Assembly: GCA_036936605.1 (NCBI GenBank)
Contig: JAUPFV010000001.1
Location: forward strand, 32,187,900 to 32,251,899
Length of the DNA: 64,000 nt
Source of the DNA: Limnanthes douglasii subsp. nivea
Lineage: Eukaryota; Streptophyta; Magnoliopsida; Brassicales; Limnanthaceae
Reading direction: 5' to 3'
In this document: positions 10,801 through 25,600 of the stretch, one piece after another
How positions within the stretch are numbered: position 1 is the stretch's first letter
Layout of the letters: each line of letters begins with the position of its first letter
Program-made: the position numbers and the translations under genes
Notes under the pieces: generated by a model
Told to the model about the DNA's origin: nothing
Databases searched by the model: none
What the model saw: the letters and a program-made list of their open reading frames with translations, nothing else

Positions 10801-12139
10801 CAGCAAAAAAGAATGACTTTTTAGTCGTCAGTAATCCACTCCACAAACTCGGCTATCCTTTTCGAAATTTTAAAATATTAGACTTGTATTAGTTCACCAT
10901 CGTGAAAAATTTATTTTCTATATGAATGCGGTTTTGAAAATTTCAAAAATAAGATAGTGCAAATAGGTTTTTTAATTATAAAATATAAGGATTTTTGGTA
11001 TATGTTTTTATAATTTATATATTCGTAAGAAGATAGTATAAATTAATTATTCGTTCTGTCTCATCACAGGAATAGGATGAGACAAAGGATCATAAACTAC
11101 TGGTCAATTAAAGTTGGTATTTTTCAAAATATTAATTTGTTTGTAGAACCATGCATGAACCTTACCCGTTTCTTTCTTTTTCGTTTTCTAAAGATAGTAT
11201 ATTTATTAGTCCACCGATACATTTCCTTTTCAATATTCCCATCACCATATACTTTCTGTATATATTTTAGTTCCTTATTTGATATTTGTTTATATAATTT
11301 ATTTATTAGAAAACATTGAATTGAAATTGAAAAAAAATGTTTATCTTATTTATTCGGTTCTCCCTCAGCTAAAAAAATATCTAACAGTATAGATGAATTA
11401 CGAGATGTTCCGAGCAAAAAAACCAATTTGTTTTATGTAAATAGCATGATAAAACATAAAGTACATTCGGCTGAACAAAACATGTGATACAAAAGTAGAT
11501 GTCTGACTTCATATGGCAAAAATTGGTCTGCAAAATTAAAAAAAATAAGATAAATTAGAATAAATTAACATAAGCAAAAGACAATTTGGAAGGGAGGTTA
11601 GAGATGATATGGTAAGATATTACAGTGGTGAAAGTAAGTGTTCGTGAAAATTCTAACATTTTTTTTCCTGTTAAATATAGTTATTATTAAACAAAAATAC
11701 GAGCGCTAAATATGGTCGAAGCTTGAAAAAGGAGGGGAGCAGAGACTGACAGTATATAGCCAACTTGACTTATCTGAGGTGAACAAAGAAAATGAAGTTT
11801 TATGCAGGAGATCTCCCAGATGAAACGGGTGAAAGGGTAGTCAATCATAAAATGACAAATTGTTTCTCAAGAAATCGTTGCAAAAGACACAGTTCGGTGC
11901 AACGAGATAGCTACAAGAGAGAAGTTTCTCTTTAGTGTAGAGTTTACCATGAACGACAAACCAAGTAATAAAAGAAAGTCTAAAAATGTTATATTTATTT
12001 TAAACAAGGTTAGCCTAAAGAGCAAGGGAGGCGAAATAGCGAATAATATGATATATGTTCTTTATAATGGAGGAATTACTGCTCTAGTTTGGTATCCAGA
12101 GTTTAACATCGTCCCTGTCAAAAGGTGCATGGAGTAACC
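10801..12139. other. AT-rich DNA, nothing recognised
   Basis: Scanned in all frames; short open frames (11077-11319, 11949-12137) show no domain. The right part may include the untranslated 3' end of the adjoining LINE. Confidence 0.4.
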
Positions 12140-14730
12140 TTATAGTGTTACTGATTTCATGAAGGTGATAATACTGAGGTCTACTTCCTGATCGTATTTG
12201 TAAAGGCCAATTCTAGAGACCGTCAGAGATGATGTCGACCATTTTGCTATTATTGTGCATTCTTGCATAATGAATAATATTTGGGGTATAACAGTCAACT
12301 GAGAATTAGAGAATAGACAATAATTATTCCATAGAGAGGTGGATTCATTGTTACCGACTTTCAATTTATAAAGATGGCGTTCGTGGTTCACAATTTGAGA
12401 ATTTTACTTCAACCCAAATAAAGGTGGAACAAATAAGGACGTTCCAGATGTGTTTGTATTTTAATTTCTCGTAATTGATCCACTCACACCAAATTAAAGT
12501 ATATTTGTTCAAGAGAATAGACAGAAGGCGTTTCAATGTACCCATCTTATTCCAGACCTTAAGGTTGAAAATACCAAGGTCACCCTCAGACAAGGGTAAA
12601 GTTAAGTTAGACCAAAAAGTTTGGAATCAATAATTTTCATTTATGGGCCAAACCATAGGAAACGCCGTAGTAAATATGATAACCCATTAAGGATTATTAC
12701 GAGAATAATGTATATTGAGGGCCAATAGATTTTTCTTACGGAAAGAAAAACCTTAATTACTTGGAGTCTGCCCGCGAATAAAATGTGCTTGGACGTCCAA
12801 GAATTAATACGGGAGGTTATTTTATTGAAAAATGATCTACAATCGCTGTGAGACATTGTTGAGGTTGTTAGAGGAACCTTACGACAAAATATTATAAGGT
12901 CATCTACAAAGCATAAATTGATGAATTTGAGTTTGTGACACTTTTAATGGAAATAGAAAGCATGGTCACAACCTTTCTCTTTGAGAATACTAGAAAAGAC
13001 TTCCATAATGAGGATACAAATGAAATATGATAGGAGGTTTCCTTATTCGAGTCCTCTCTTGCCTTTGAAAGAGTCTTAACATTGATATTTGCATAATCGA
13101 AAGTCGTGAATATACACTCAATGATCCATGATATCATTTTAGTGGGAAAGTCCATGATGTAAAGAACATCAAAGAAGAGACGCCAATGAACATTATCAAA
13201 TGCCTTCATAAGATTGATCTTCAGGGCGACCATATGGCATTTTCCAATTGGCATACCCATGAAGGAGTTCATGTATGAATAAGATATTGTCTGATACGCT
13301 ATAGTCGGGGATTAAGGCAAACTAAGACGAGTCAACCAGAGAATGAAGAGAGTCTTTGATTCGATCGACCGAGATTTTTGAGATAATCTTGTAGATTATA
13401 CTGCAACAAGATATATACCTAAAATTAGAAGAGACATATGGGTTTTTAATTTTGGGGATCAGAGTGATAAGGGTTTTGTTCCAAACATGACCCATTTAGA
13501 TGTGATGGAAGAAGTGATAGACATCCTTACAGAGGTCAATACCATGAGAATTTAAAGAAACTATAGCTATAGCCATCCAGACCAGGGGCTTCGTTACTAT
13601 TAATGCTAAATAAAGATTTTTAATTTTATTGTTGATCATGTGGGATTTATCGGTATGATTAAACTTAGATGTAATTAGACTATTACACGGTTAAGCCTAT
13701 GGTAGTTAACAGGATATTTCTCCCTATGAGATTGGTGAAGTGGTTGACGAAGATGTTAACAACCCCTCGAGGTTTGGAACAAAGATTCGCGTGGGGTCAT
13801 TGATTAAGATAATTTTATTAGGAAGATAGAAACTTAATGTTATCATGGAAAAATTTAGAATTATAGTCCCCAAACTTTAGCGAGGTTTCTCAAGAATTTT
13901 GTATCAAGAATGATTCTTCAATGCGACTAAAGAAAATGAAACTTTTCAAAGCATTGATTTAAGCATTAATTAATGAGGGTTTAAAAGGCTCATTAGCAAG
14001 GTTTTATTGAGTTTGGTTAAGAATAGTTTGGTTAGTAGCTACTCTCTTACTAATGTTACCAAAATCTCATTTATTGAGAGATTGGAAGATGAGTTGGAGT
14101 CGTCTGAGCTTGGCAGCTAAGGTTTACATACTAGATCTCCTAGCTGGAAGGTTAAAACTTTATGTGACAAACCTGTTGTACTTGGGATGTGTTTGCCACA
14201 TGTTAAAAAATCTAAAATATTTTTTGGTGAGGTATCTAGGATGGGTCAAGGAAATAATGATTAAGGTATGGTCTGGTGTACTAGGGTAAGTATAGTGTGC
14301 GCAAGAGTTTGAGAAAATATTATCCTAAAATATGTTTATGAATACTCTGTCAATCCTAAATGGGATGGAATTGTCATGTTGTTTATATTGCGAAGAGTAC
14401 TGAAATCATATAGCACGAAGGTAATTAAGATTACATGACTAACAAGTATTAAAGTCGGTAATCGATGAAATCTAAAGATCTGAGTTCCTAGTTCGGTCAT
14501 CTAGTTTACGAATGACACTAAAGTCATCTAAGGTAATCCATATGTTTCTAGAATGAAAGGCGGTGATAAAGGTGATGTTGTAGCAGAGCTCATGCCGGTC
14601 CAAACCTCATTGAAGCCATAAATGGTAGAGAAGACGAAACTAATGTTGGTGGAAATATGTATCATATTACAGTCTATGTATTGAGAGGACACATGACCTA
14701 TTTCAAGTTTGAAGACGTTTGGATTTCAAA
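12140..14730 (-). pseudogene. Decayed L1-like LINE (endonuclease and reverse transcriptase)
   Basis: Read from high to low coordinates, the minus strand gives endonuclease-like NISFVFSTIYGFNE (~14.6 kb) and LGTQIFRFHRLP (~14.46 kb). The reverse-transcriptase entry EAPGLDGYSYSFFK is at ~13.6 kb and the palm segment LKINLMKAFDNVHW at ~13.2 kb. FVDDLIIFC (~12.90 kb) stands in place of the catalytic FADD, followed by ITSRINSWTSKHILFAGRLQ (~12.8 kb) and IFNLKVWNKMGTLKRL (~12.5 kb). The frame is broken by many stops and shifts, so it is a dead copy. I see no target duplication. The order of domains is that of plant LINE ORF2. Confidence 0.8.
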
Positions 14731-15719
14731 AAAAATTAAATTCTTACTAAGAAGCGGACATGGTGGCTGATTTTGAAGGCCCAAAAGAACAACATTGAGC
14801 GCATTATATACTTAATATTCTCTATAACTTTATTCTCAACAAGACAAATAAATGTTACAGGGTTACTAAATACTAATTCAAACACATCATTTTAATAGGA
14901 TATCATCATTGAAACCCGTATGGTATAAAACTAATACAAAATTTGATACAATCCCGTATACAAAAAGACAAACGTATATATAATATATAATTAAGCATAT
15001 AAAAAGTTTTATTAAGATATCCATAAAAAAATAACTATTTAGTCTAAATATATTCATAAATATATATAAACATGTGTATGTTTTTAATTTTTTATATATT
15101 ATTTAATATTTTTTTACACCCTGGCGAATTACTTAGATATTTTTAAGATGTGATGTCTTAATCTTACAAAGTATAATATATTTGCAAGACAAGTGCTATG
15201 TATATTCATAATTTAAATATATCATATTTTATAGATATAATACACTATATCTTACAAATGGTTATGTCATGTGAAACGTTGATTATTATTTTGTAATGGC
15301 AAGCTTAATTTTAAAATGTTTGCAACGTGTGTATATATATACTTTGTTTCGTAAGTTATGTAATTAATATTAATTAACTAATTTTTTTCCGTGTTTGGCG
15401 AAATCATCATCTTTTACACTATTTTTGAAGCAAACAACTTTATAAAGCTGTGCAATTTTCGGTTATTTCCAACCTCATTTGATGGAAGAAATAGCTCCGT
15501 ACATGGGTTTAAGTTAATGGGTGGGACAGGTTGGATGGGTAACCTAATGAGCACTTGTTCGAGAAAAAATTCACTGATTGTTTCATAATGAATCTCTGTT
15601 TTCTCAGTCAGGTCTCCATTTCAGATGTAACTAGTAGTGTTTATAATTTTTTCTCGTTTATCTATGTTTGTGATTAAACTAATGACAAATTTTTTCATCT
15701 TGCATCTTACGCTATGCAG
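14731..15719. other. AT-rich DNA, nothing recognised
   Basis: No domain or repeat of note. The 65-aa frame at 15391-15588 is unsupported. Confidence 0.4.
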
Positions 15720-16260
15720 TACTTACAGTATATGTGTAACGTGTTGTTATAGTATGATTAGAGTATGATGATTATAATATAAGTGTTGTTATGGTTTGGT
15801 TATAGTATAAGTGATATATTTATAGTATATGTTATAAGTATTGTTATAGTTTGATCATAATATAAGTGACATACTTATAGTATATGTGTTGAGGTTTTTT
15901 ATACTTATAATTATAATATAAGTGATATGATTATAGTATAAATTATTTACTTATAGTATATATGATAAGTGTTGCCATAGTTTGGTTATAATGTACGTGA
16001 TATACTTATAATACATGTTATTAGTATTTTTATAGTTCGATTATACTATAAGTTGTATACTTATACTAGTTGTGATAAGTTTTTTTATAATTTGGTTATG
16101 GTATAAGTGATACTTATAATATATATTATAAGTGTTGTTGTAGTTTGATTATAGTTTTTTACTATATGTTTATTACTTATAGTATAAGTTTTTTTTACTT
16201 ATTATGTATAAGGTTTTTACTTATAATATAAGTTTTTTGTATTTGTGATATATGATAAGC
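15720..16260 (+). repeat. Degenerate TATAGTATAAGTGATA array
   Basis: About twenty loosely repeated units of TATAGTATAAGTGATATAC, GTGTTGTTATAGTTTGATTA and variants form a decayed minisatellite with irregular period. No coding potential. Confidence 0.65.
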
Positions 16261-16379
16261 GTTGTTACAAACTTACATTATAAGATGGAAGAATACACAA
16301 AGTCTTTTTTATTTAGTTAAGTCGTTTATAGTTTATAGTCTTACGGACCAAGAAATGAATATACGTTTAAATTACACGA

Positions 16380-17060
16380 TTACAAATTCAGTAATAAAGT
16401 TTGATTACAAATCATATTCTTCTCGAAGACCAACATACGATTCAATGTCTTCACAGTCTTCATCTTCATCAACTTCCTTCTTAATTTCTTCTTTGATATC
16501 ACCTAGTTCATTAAACATGTTCTTTTGATGTTCTTCCATGACATATTCTTTGTCTTGCATCTTATGATCTGTCATAGTCTAATCTTTGTTAACAACACAT
16601 ACTTCAATTATTTGGCTAGCCATCCATGATCTTCTTTATATGTATTGTATTTTAGCCATAAGATTCAATATTTTTAAACGTTATTATTGGTCTCGTATTT
16701 CAAAATATATAAATTATAAATTTTATAAAAATAAGATTTAATATCTCGATAATATTTTTCATAGTCATAATTATTAACTGTAACATTTTAATAGAAAATG
16801 GAAAACATGTTTGTGAAATAATTTCAATTTTAGATTAGGACTTAAAATGAACCCAACAACATAAGTGTGTGAGACTAGATGAAAATATTTAATATATTTG
16901 TTTTGAAAATCGGGCACCATTTCTCTACAAACATGTTTTAACCTATTTTTATTTAAATGCATGAAAAGATTAAAAACACACTCAAATGCCATATGAATGT
17001 TAGAACAATATTTTGTAGAAAAATCTTGAGTAATGTTTCTAGATAATATTTCCAATTTCG
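16380..17060 (-). pseudogene. Possible hAT-type transposase remnant
   Basis: The minus-strand frame at 16774-17055 contains FQNKYIKYFHLVSHTYVVGF followed by ILSPNLKLKLF. This resembles the hAT pattern of a KYW-like segment, a hydrophobic stretch, and LDPRxK. Further along the same strand are RDIKSYFYKIYNLY-like and acidic Glu/Asp-rich segments. The similarity is short and by eye, and no termini or catalytic residues were found. It may be chance. Confidence 0.3.
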
Positions 17061-17459
17061 AGATATTAGGGGATTATAATAATATTTATCTTCCTTGTTC
17101 CTAGGCATATGCAATTCAAAAAATATGTACATTTTCTTTTAAGTAAACACGTACAAAAAGATCATAAGTAGAGTTTCATACAGTTTTGACAACATAATTA
17201 ATTTTTTTAATGGATGAGAATTCCACCACTTCAATGCGTCAAATCCATTGTTCACTAAATAATCCACTTGCAAAATATGCAAAATATGTTAGTAAAAAGA
17301 TATCAAATGGATAAGGAATGAGAATTTAGTGAGAGTAAACAAATTAGAGATTGAAAATTTAACAATTTTAACCAAATGATAGATGAAAAATGAAGTATTT
17401 TCTTAGACTATATAAGTAAGGAAAAGAGACGAGGAATGAGAATTTAGGGATAAGTTCTA
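17061..17459. other. AT-rich DNA, nothing recognised
   Basis: No gene or clear repeat. It could contain more of the hAT-like remnant on the minus strand (FDALKWWNSHP near 17.24 kb), but this is weak. Confidence 0.3.
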
Positions 17460-18440
17460 ATGACTAGTTGTTTTGGAGTCGTCGCTGAAATAGGAACCCG
17501 TTCCAATCCAACAACAATTATTTTAAAAAGATTACTTGTAACAGATACCTATTAAGAATAACGAATGTCCATTTTCTTACGATGACTATTTATTTAAAAA
17601 CATTATCAATAACATGTATTTGTTTAGACAAAATTAGCGACCAACTAGTTCTAATAGAAATTTTTAAACACTAGTGCCAATACGGACATTCATGTTGATA
17701 CTATCGATTTCCGTTTGAGACGTACAAGTACGCATTACGTAAAATGGGAACCCATTCTTATTAAAACAAAAAAGCATTTTTATGTCTCACAAAAATAGAC
17801 ACCCACGTAAAAAAATAAGAATTCGTTATAGAAGTGGGCACCAATTATTGTGATACAACTGTTCATTTAAAAGACACATAAAGCTAACATTTTGTACCTT
17901 TTGAACGACCGTCCATCTAGGCATTGTATGTGCTCGTTTTTGTCCAACGGTCATCTGCTTGTGTGAAATAGACGTCTCTTGAAAAGATACGGAAAACTTA
18001 CATTATATTATTTTTAAATGAACGTCCCTCTATACATTATGCAGCACATCTAAAATGTATAAAATACATATTTTACATGTCTTTTAAAAAGTTGTTTGCT
18101 AGCCAAAATGGGTGCTTGTAATGGCTTAGCGGTTACCCAATAACTATTTTTGACTAGTCAATGCCTCAAATGGGCACCCACTGTATGTAACATGTGCCCG
18201 TGTACATGTAACCGTTAGGTAACGACAACATTTGACTAGCCGGAGCTCAAACAGACATCCACTATATGTACCAAGAACTCGTTCAGTGCAACGGGTAGTC
18301 AAAACTAGCCGTTACAAAGCCGTTGCAACAACACGTGCATATGTTACATATAACGGGTCCTCGTTGGAACCAACTGCTAGAAGTCCATCTTCGTTATAAA
18401 TATAGAACTTCATTCTAATTTTTACTCAAATCAAAATATC
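17460..18440 (+). promoter_or_regulatory. GGGCACCCAC/AACGG-rich array ending in a TATA box
   Basis: This stretch is less AT-rich than its neighbours. Short related motifs recur: GGGCACCCAC, GGACATTCAT, AGACATCCAC, ATGTGCCCGT, AACGGTCATC, TAGCCGTTAC. It ends at TTATAAATATAGAACTTC (~18393-18410), a good TATA box with a leader-like downstream sequence. Similar arrays ahead of a TATA box are common upstream of plant DNA-transposon genes. No transposase could be recognised downstream. Confidence 0.35.
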
Positions 18441-21400
18441 GAACTACTCTTGAAATATCCAGCCAAACATATTTTTTTTTGTTAAATAAAAGGTTAATTT
18501 ATTTTCAATATCTCTGAAAAATAAAGAAGGAAAAAGAAAAAAAAAGTTTATGAAACATCCAAATCTAAAACCATATCTAAGGTATAGTTACTGACATTTG
18601 AAGACGTAGAAATGCAATAAAGATCAGATACAGAACCTAATAAGGTTGAACAAGGCCTCAATATTATCAAAACAAATGGAAAAAGTATAAACGCGGTTAT
18701 GTACTTGGACTCTGCTAAGCTCAGTAACATCGAGGATACCAAATGTCTAACTGATGATCCTATATTCTTGAGATTGTTACCATATTCTTAATTTATTTGC
18801 AAATGGTATATGGAGATAATGGATAAATTTTATACAAGTGCAGAAATAAATTTGGAAAATAAAAATAATAATGACATATGTTTTTAATAATAATGGTAGG
18901 ATGGGTAAATGCTTTGCATCTAACCTAAAATTAGAGTTTTAATTTCCTATGTATTATTAGGAGATGATTTAATGTCTTTAAGGTATCCTAATAACAATTA
19001 GCCTGAGAGTTGGTCTTTGACTTTAAATAGATCAATCAACCTACTGAATAATAGTAGACATCGTCCAACTACTTAGGACTAGGGATGCTACTAGTAGAAA
19101 AAATATGACAGAAGCTCAGAGATTAACACTAAAATTTCTTAATAGATGTTTTATTCTTTTGAATAATTAAATTCAATCATAAAGAATCTTCAAACGTTTC
19201 TAACCGCGACTATGATGTTTAGGCGTAAAATAATTTACCAAATTTGATCATCAAGCATATAAAAAATACATGTGAAAAATAATATCTACTATTACTCAGT
19301 GTATTGAGCAGCTAGTTCCAAAGAGTTCAAAATTAGGAAAGTTATCCCAAAAATCACAAGAGATATATTCATATAATGGACAACTCTACTCGAATTGGAA
19401 GGTCATTGAATATTTTGAGGAAATATGGATCAATTATATGCGGCCAATAAGTGTGTTGTGGCTCTGCCACCTCAAGGATGGAGTCTATACAGGAAATATA
19501 GGTTTCCAAAATAATTGTCGAGTGTCTCCTTTAGCGCTATTACCTCTGAGTAAGAACCAGTACATCAAAAGATATTATCCGATCGTGAGTTGCTAGAGGC
19601 CATGAATGATAGAGTTGGCCAAATACACGATCAGTTTGGTTTATTACACATCATGCACGATCAATTTTCTATTAGATAAATTATGTTAAATTCTAGATTT
19701 AAGACTTTCTAAAACAACTAGATTCAAAACCAATCATGTCAATAGTCGTACTTACGATAATTTGGTGAATGATTATAGATGAACTGGATTCATCATATTT
19801 TTTTGTTGATACTTCGACTCTTCCACCTCCACCTATGGATCATACACCTCCAACATCAGAAGGATCTATAATAATATAGATATGTGATGACTTAGTTTTT
19901 TTTTGTATTTTATTATATTAAACATCTTTTTATTTTATTTTATTAATTTATTCTATGGTTATATTAAATTTTTTTTTGTTAATCAAACATTTTTTAGTTC
20001 TATTTTATTATGTATGATTTTACAAGTAGTGTATGAATATATAAACTATTCCCGCTTTTTTAAATGGTTGTATACGTATTTTATGGATATAAGTATATTA
20101 AGTTCCAACCACTTTAAAGATCTATGTAATGAAATTTACTCATAAAAATAATTATTTTAATATAAAATATATTTAAAAATTTAATAAAATTTACAAACAA
20201 GACTTATAAAAATTCATTACATTATAATAATCAGCAGGAAAATTATTTTGAGTTTTGGATGAATGAAAATAACTACCAAGTTGTTATTGTGTAACATATA
20301 TTTTTATGTTATCGTAATTTAATAATATCCGTACCATGATGGACCGTATAATTTTCGTGTTTTAAAGGATCCGAGACATGATTGTGATCCCATATGACTC
20401 GAATCTCCGTGACTAAACATTTTGTTCTCTTACCATTCACGAAACATAACCGTATTACCGTGACAAAACAATCAGAATTTCGTTGTGAACTAAATTGTTA
20501 TACATATCTACTTTGCGACCATACTAATGTTTTATAATCCTTAACACAAATACATATTAATAAAAATGGACACGACTTATCATATGAAGATAGACAACAA
20601 AGAAAGAACACAAATAAGTTCAAACATAAACTTTAGGAATTTTATTTGGAATGAACAAGTAAGGATAATAGTTGTAAGTCGTATTATTTAAGAGAAACAA
20701 TTTCAAAACTAAAATCAATGCTTCACCCAAACTTTCAAGCATACAAATAATAGATACTACTTAGGAATTTGGAAATCCAATTGCCTCCAGAAAGCTAATC
20801 GAAATTTATATTATTCTAGAAACTTACATTAAAAAGCTAATGAATGAAGTATGAGTTTTACTAAACAAAATAAACATTTGTTCTATTTTCGAGCTTGTCC
20901 TTATATTTACATTTAATGTTCTGTGTGGGCTCCTTCAAATTATTTAGATATTCTCCACTAAGGTTCTTATGAAGATATTCTCTACTTATTATTTGCACAT
21001 GAATTATCATACATACATTGGAAGCATAAGTTCATAAATTTATTTGATAAACAATATTTTAGTTAAGTTTATATTATAACTACTATAAATTTAAATGTTA
21101 GTTATTTTTATCATACAAAATAATGGTTTTAATCTTTTCATACATGTTTATTGTTTTTGCAGGATCGTTTATGATTCGAGCAAATAAACGGTCGTATAAA
21201 CAGTTTGATTAATTATAATGCAATTATCTTACTTCTCTTATCACAATTTATATTTTTATGACCGATTTTTTCTTCAAATGATTGTACCGAGAGATCATGA
21301 TATTCTAATTCAGCTTTGCTAAAATGACTAAGATGCGAAATTATATCTATTGCATATATGCATCTCATTTAAAGTGGTTAATTTTTGGAGTTCAAACCTA

Positions 21401-22397
21401 CGATCTTTTTTTGCACAAGTATATAGCTAACCCACTAGGTTTGGACCATTAGGTTATCTTTCATGAGCTCTTTAAATAAATAAATATATATATATATATA
21501 TATGACTTGTTCATATATTATTGCGAGAGATATTTATGTATGCCCAAAATCTTTGTTGTATAAATAATAATAAATGCTAACATATTTCATGTTGTGCGTG
21601 CCTATCCCATGCACTTATTTGGTTGTTTTATATTTGTTTATACGAACGAATACTATACCAAACTCATATATCTTAAGTTTCTTCAAGATATCACTAATTT
21701 ATCTTATTATATTGAAGATACAACAATATTAACCATTATGTGCTTTAAATTAATACATACCTTAGAACATGAAGTAAGCACCTCTTATGAATTTATGAAT
21801 ATATACTCCTTTTCTAATCTTATGCTAATATTAAAGTCTGATCGATGCACAATACTGCATCTTGGAGATCTGTTGATAAGAAACCAATCATGATAATTCA
21901 AACTTTTTATAAATATACATTTTCATGCCATAATGATTTTATGATATATCAATTTTTTTGTTTATTTATGTATTATTTTTTATTATTAATAAAAGATTAT
22001 ATTAGTATTTGAAAAAATATAACCTACAAACATGAGCATGAACATGAACATATTGTTTTTAACTTGTAGTTAGTCGAATAAAATTTGCATTGATAAAAAA
22101 ATAAGAAAATAAATATATTTTGGATCCTCCATTAAAAATTTATAAATTTACGACGCATTAAAATATTATATGTAAATTTATGGTCGGTCATTCAAACTTT
22201 AAAATTTTATGTTTGATAAAGTAAACATATATATGAATTGAAAATTAATTTTTTTAGCTTTTTTATGATTATATTGTTTTTTCATTAATGAATAAAATTG
22301 AAAATTTTATCGTTACAAAATTATTTTTTGATGATAAAATTTAAGATATTCCGGCCACAACACTCATCATTTTTTCTAATACTTATAATAAAAAATC

Positions 22398-22438
<41 letters not shown>

Positions 22439-22608
22439 AAAATACATTATTTAATATTGGGTTTTTAAAGAGGTTTTAGTTGTTATTTTAATAAAAAATT
22501 ATTATCATATTATATTTAAAATAACAATTAATTAAAAATGAATATATGAATTACCAATAAATATAGGGTACAAAATCATATATATTATTAATTATATTCT
22601 TATATAAT
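18441..22608. other. AT-rich intergenic DNA with microsatellites
   Basis: No convincing gene in 4.2 kb. A proline-rich stretch (LPPPPMDHTPPTSEGS, ~19.82-19.88 kb) could be the tail of a decayed ORF transcribed from the TATA box near 18.4 kb, but no domain supports this. Simple AT microsatellites lie near 21481-21503 and 22402-22434. AT-driven frames at 19903-20145 and 21594-21893 are not supported. Confidence 0.4.
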
Positions 22609-25600
22609 TTTATTTTTTTATTTTTTTTTTATTTTTTTGGTAAAACATTGAGTTAAATCAATTAAATAGTTCATACACAAATTTGGAGCTTACCTCGAAG
22701 ATTGGCTTGAAAGATTTCAGAAACACATGTTTTAAAATTCATGATTGACCCACAACTTGGACAAAAACTAAGATACAAAATCGAAATCAGAATGAGGACA
22801 AAGTATATCATGCAGACAGAACAACAAGAACAGAGTCGAATGATATACCCATCAGACATTTATAACAACATAACATGAAAGGAGAGGTAACTAGATACAA
22901 TATAATCAATAATAATAAGTTATAATTCAGTCAGAGATTACACTGACCAGTCAACCTTGGTACCAAGAAAACTGAACCGAAGGTCATAAAACATATAGTG
23001 TGATACAACATAGGCAAGGGCATGAGAGGAATTATTTTTGTTTTGCATTCCTCTCCTACCGAGCGAGGTAAATTCTTGTGCCAACGCGACATTGCCAAAG
23101 ATAACGGGATCGAGAGAAAGTTCAGTTTGACGCCTCTCTTATTTAGAGAAGCCAATTAGTGGCATTTAAAATGAACTCAAGCTTGAAACTAGCATAACCC
23201 TAGATACTTCTAGTGAAGCTATAGTCATAGATGATACAATTGATATTTTCTGGGCCGAAGTTGCACATGACACAATTCGGCGGGGAATTTTATCCCAACA
23301 AATAAGCTTGTCTCAAGTAAACAATTTTCCATGGATAACAAGCCACTTAATTAAGAAGTAACGATAAATATAATATTTATACCATACTAACTTGGTCCAG
23401 CGAACATAGGGGGTGGACATACAAACAAGGCTGTAAGTTTCCTTGATTGTGAATTTTGTGTTTCCGCGCTTGATGATCCAAAAATAGACGTTATTGTAAT
23501 TGATGTTAGGTAGAGGGAGGGGGACAATAAAGTTGTTGATCTCATGGAGGTTGTTGTGATTTATAACACTCACAGGTCTAATTTGAAATGGAAACATTCT
23601 AGTGATATCTAGAACTTTTAGATTCTTACAAAACCTTCAGACATGGATAATACATTTCCTATAATGGGTTACCAGATAGGTAGGGAGAACCTAATGATCG
23701 TACCAAAACGAAGTTTTCTCCCCATTTATGATTGCAACCTTGTACATTTTAATAGTCAATGACCTAAGACATAATTTTTTTCCAAGTCTAGGATAGAGAG
23801 AAGCCAAGATCTAAGCCCATAAATTATAAAAAAAATTCCAGATTTAATTTATTTGCACTAGATTGAGTTTATATTTTACTTATTAAGGACCACGTATGCT
23901 TAAGGAAACCGTCTGATTCCAAGTTTTAGGTCTAGAATCCTAACATTTTCTCCATCATGGGAAATGTTACATTGGACAAAACCACCTTACCCTTCAAAAC
24001 TTTCATCTCATGGAAATACTAGAGGAAGTGTCAAAGCGATTGGGAAAGCTCTTTAAGAAACCTTAATTGGATGATAAAGATTAAAGACTAGTATACTTGG
24101 CATGTAAAGACAACAAACTTGATGAGCTGAAGTCGGACCACACAAGATAAACATTTGAATATCCAAGAACCTGAACATAAATTATATTTTGAAGGAGATG
24201 ACAATAATCAATATAAAATAGTCGACCAACAAAGTGAAGAACCTCCATATATTTTACTTGAAGGGATATGACCTTGTACCCTAAAATGTTGACGAGCTCA
24301 TTTAAAAGGGTGAGCTTTACCCATGGATATGTGACTTTTGGAAGGACTGACTTGGAGAACTAAGAGCGAGAGGAATTCATCCAAACAATATTTTATAAGA
24401 TGTAGGGTATTTCGGCCATCATGACAAAAAACATTAAGTTACCAATACAACAGAGGTTGACTATTTTCAGTTTTTGACACTTTTGGTAGAATTTGAATTT
24501 CATGTCTCTTTAAGAATACTAGATAATACCTGTATTACAAGGACAAAAAGAAAAGAATAGTGAAGCGTCACCTTGCATGAGTCACACCGTGGAAAATTCA
24601 ATTAGGATCATCATTAATGTTAATACAATAAGATGGGGTGGCAATGCATTGGATTATCTAAGAGACCATTACATATGGTAAGAGATCATGTAGTACACAA
24701 TTGGATTAAAATCCGCGATATAAGTAGGGGTGTCTTTTTTAAGGACAATGGAGATGAAAGTGGAGTTCCAAAAATGATCCAAAGGCTTCAAATTGAAGAA
24801 GTAAATGACGATACTGTTAATATTCTTACCCAAAATATTCCAGAAGAAGCTCCAATTGAAGTTGTCACGCCATGATAATTTAATACTATTAATACTAAAT
24901 AAGGAATTTTTAATTTCATGGCACGTTATCGTGCGATTCATAAATGTCTTATCTATAGTTTTTACCCATGTGGTAATGGAAGTCGAAACCCTTGCAACGC
25001 CTAAGTAACATAGAGGATTTATGGTGCCAAGAATATCTTTAGAGTACTTTATGAGGACGTTAAAAACACTCGAGAAATTGGTTATCATAGATCTATTGTT
25101 ATTATAGATTGAGATAATTTTGTTACTTAAGATACAATTTTTGATACTATTGTGAAAGAATTTAGTGTTTATGTCTCCGACTATAAGCCAATTATCTCTC
25201 TCGATGTTTTCTTAAGGAAGGATTCTTCAACTTTACTAATAAAGATGAATGAAGCTTTAATTTCTCTTGAGACAAGAGTAGAGTTGGTAGGGTCATGAGC
25301 GAGAAAATACTGAGCATTAAAAATGTCATTTCAGATGTTAGGTACCCGAGACCTTATGTTACTTTTTTATTTTCAGTTGAGGCCACTGAGAACAAATTGA
25401 AGATGGGTGAGTTTGAGGGAACCAAACTCATACCTTAATATTTAAAAGGAAACTTCTAGATTTTAATGAAAATATTTTTAAACTGAGTGTGAGAATATCA
25501 CATGTTGAAATATTTGAAAGGTTTTTTCCTGCACTCGAGATGAGTGCGAAGGTTTAGGGTAACTATGATGTGGTATGATAATTGGGAAAACCCATAGTGG

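Noticed and set aside
19903..20145. 80-aa hydrophobic open frame
   Set aside because: AT-rich composition yields Phe/Ile/Tyr codons; no start context, homologue or membrane-protein pattern that convinces.
24633..25008. Plus-strand ORFs opposite the LINE
   Set aside because: Antisense shadows of the minus-strand reverse-transcriptase segment, which has recognisable motifs.
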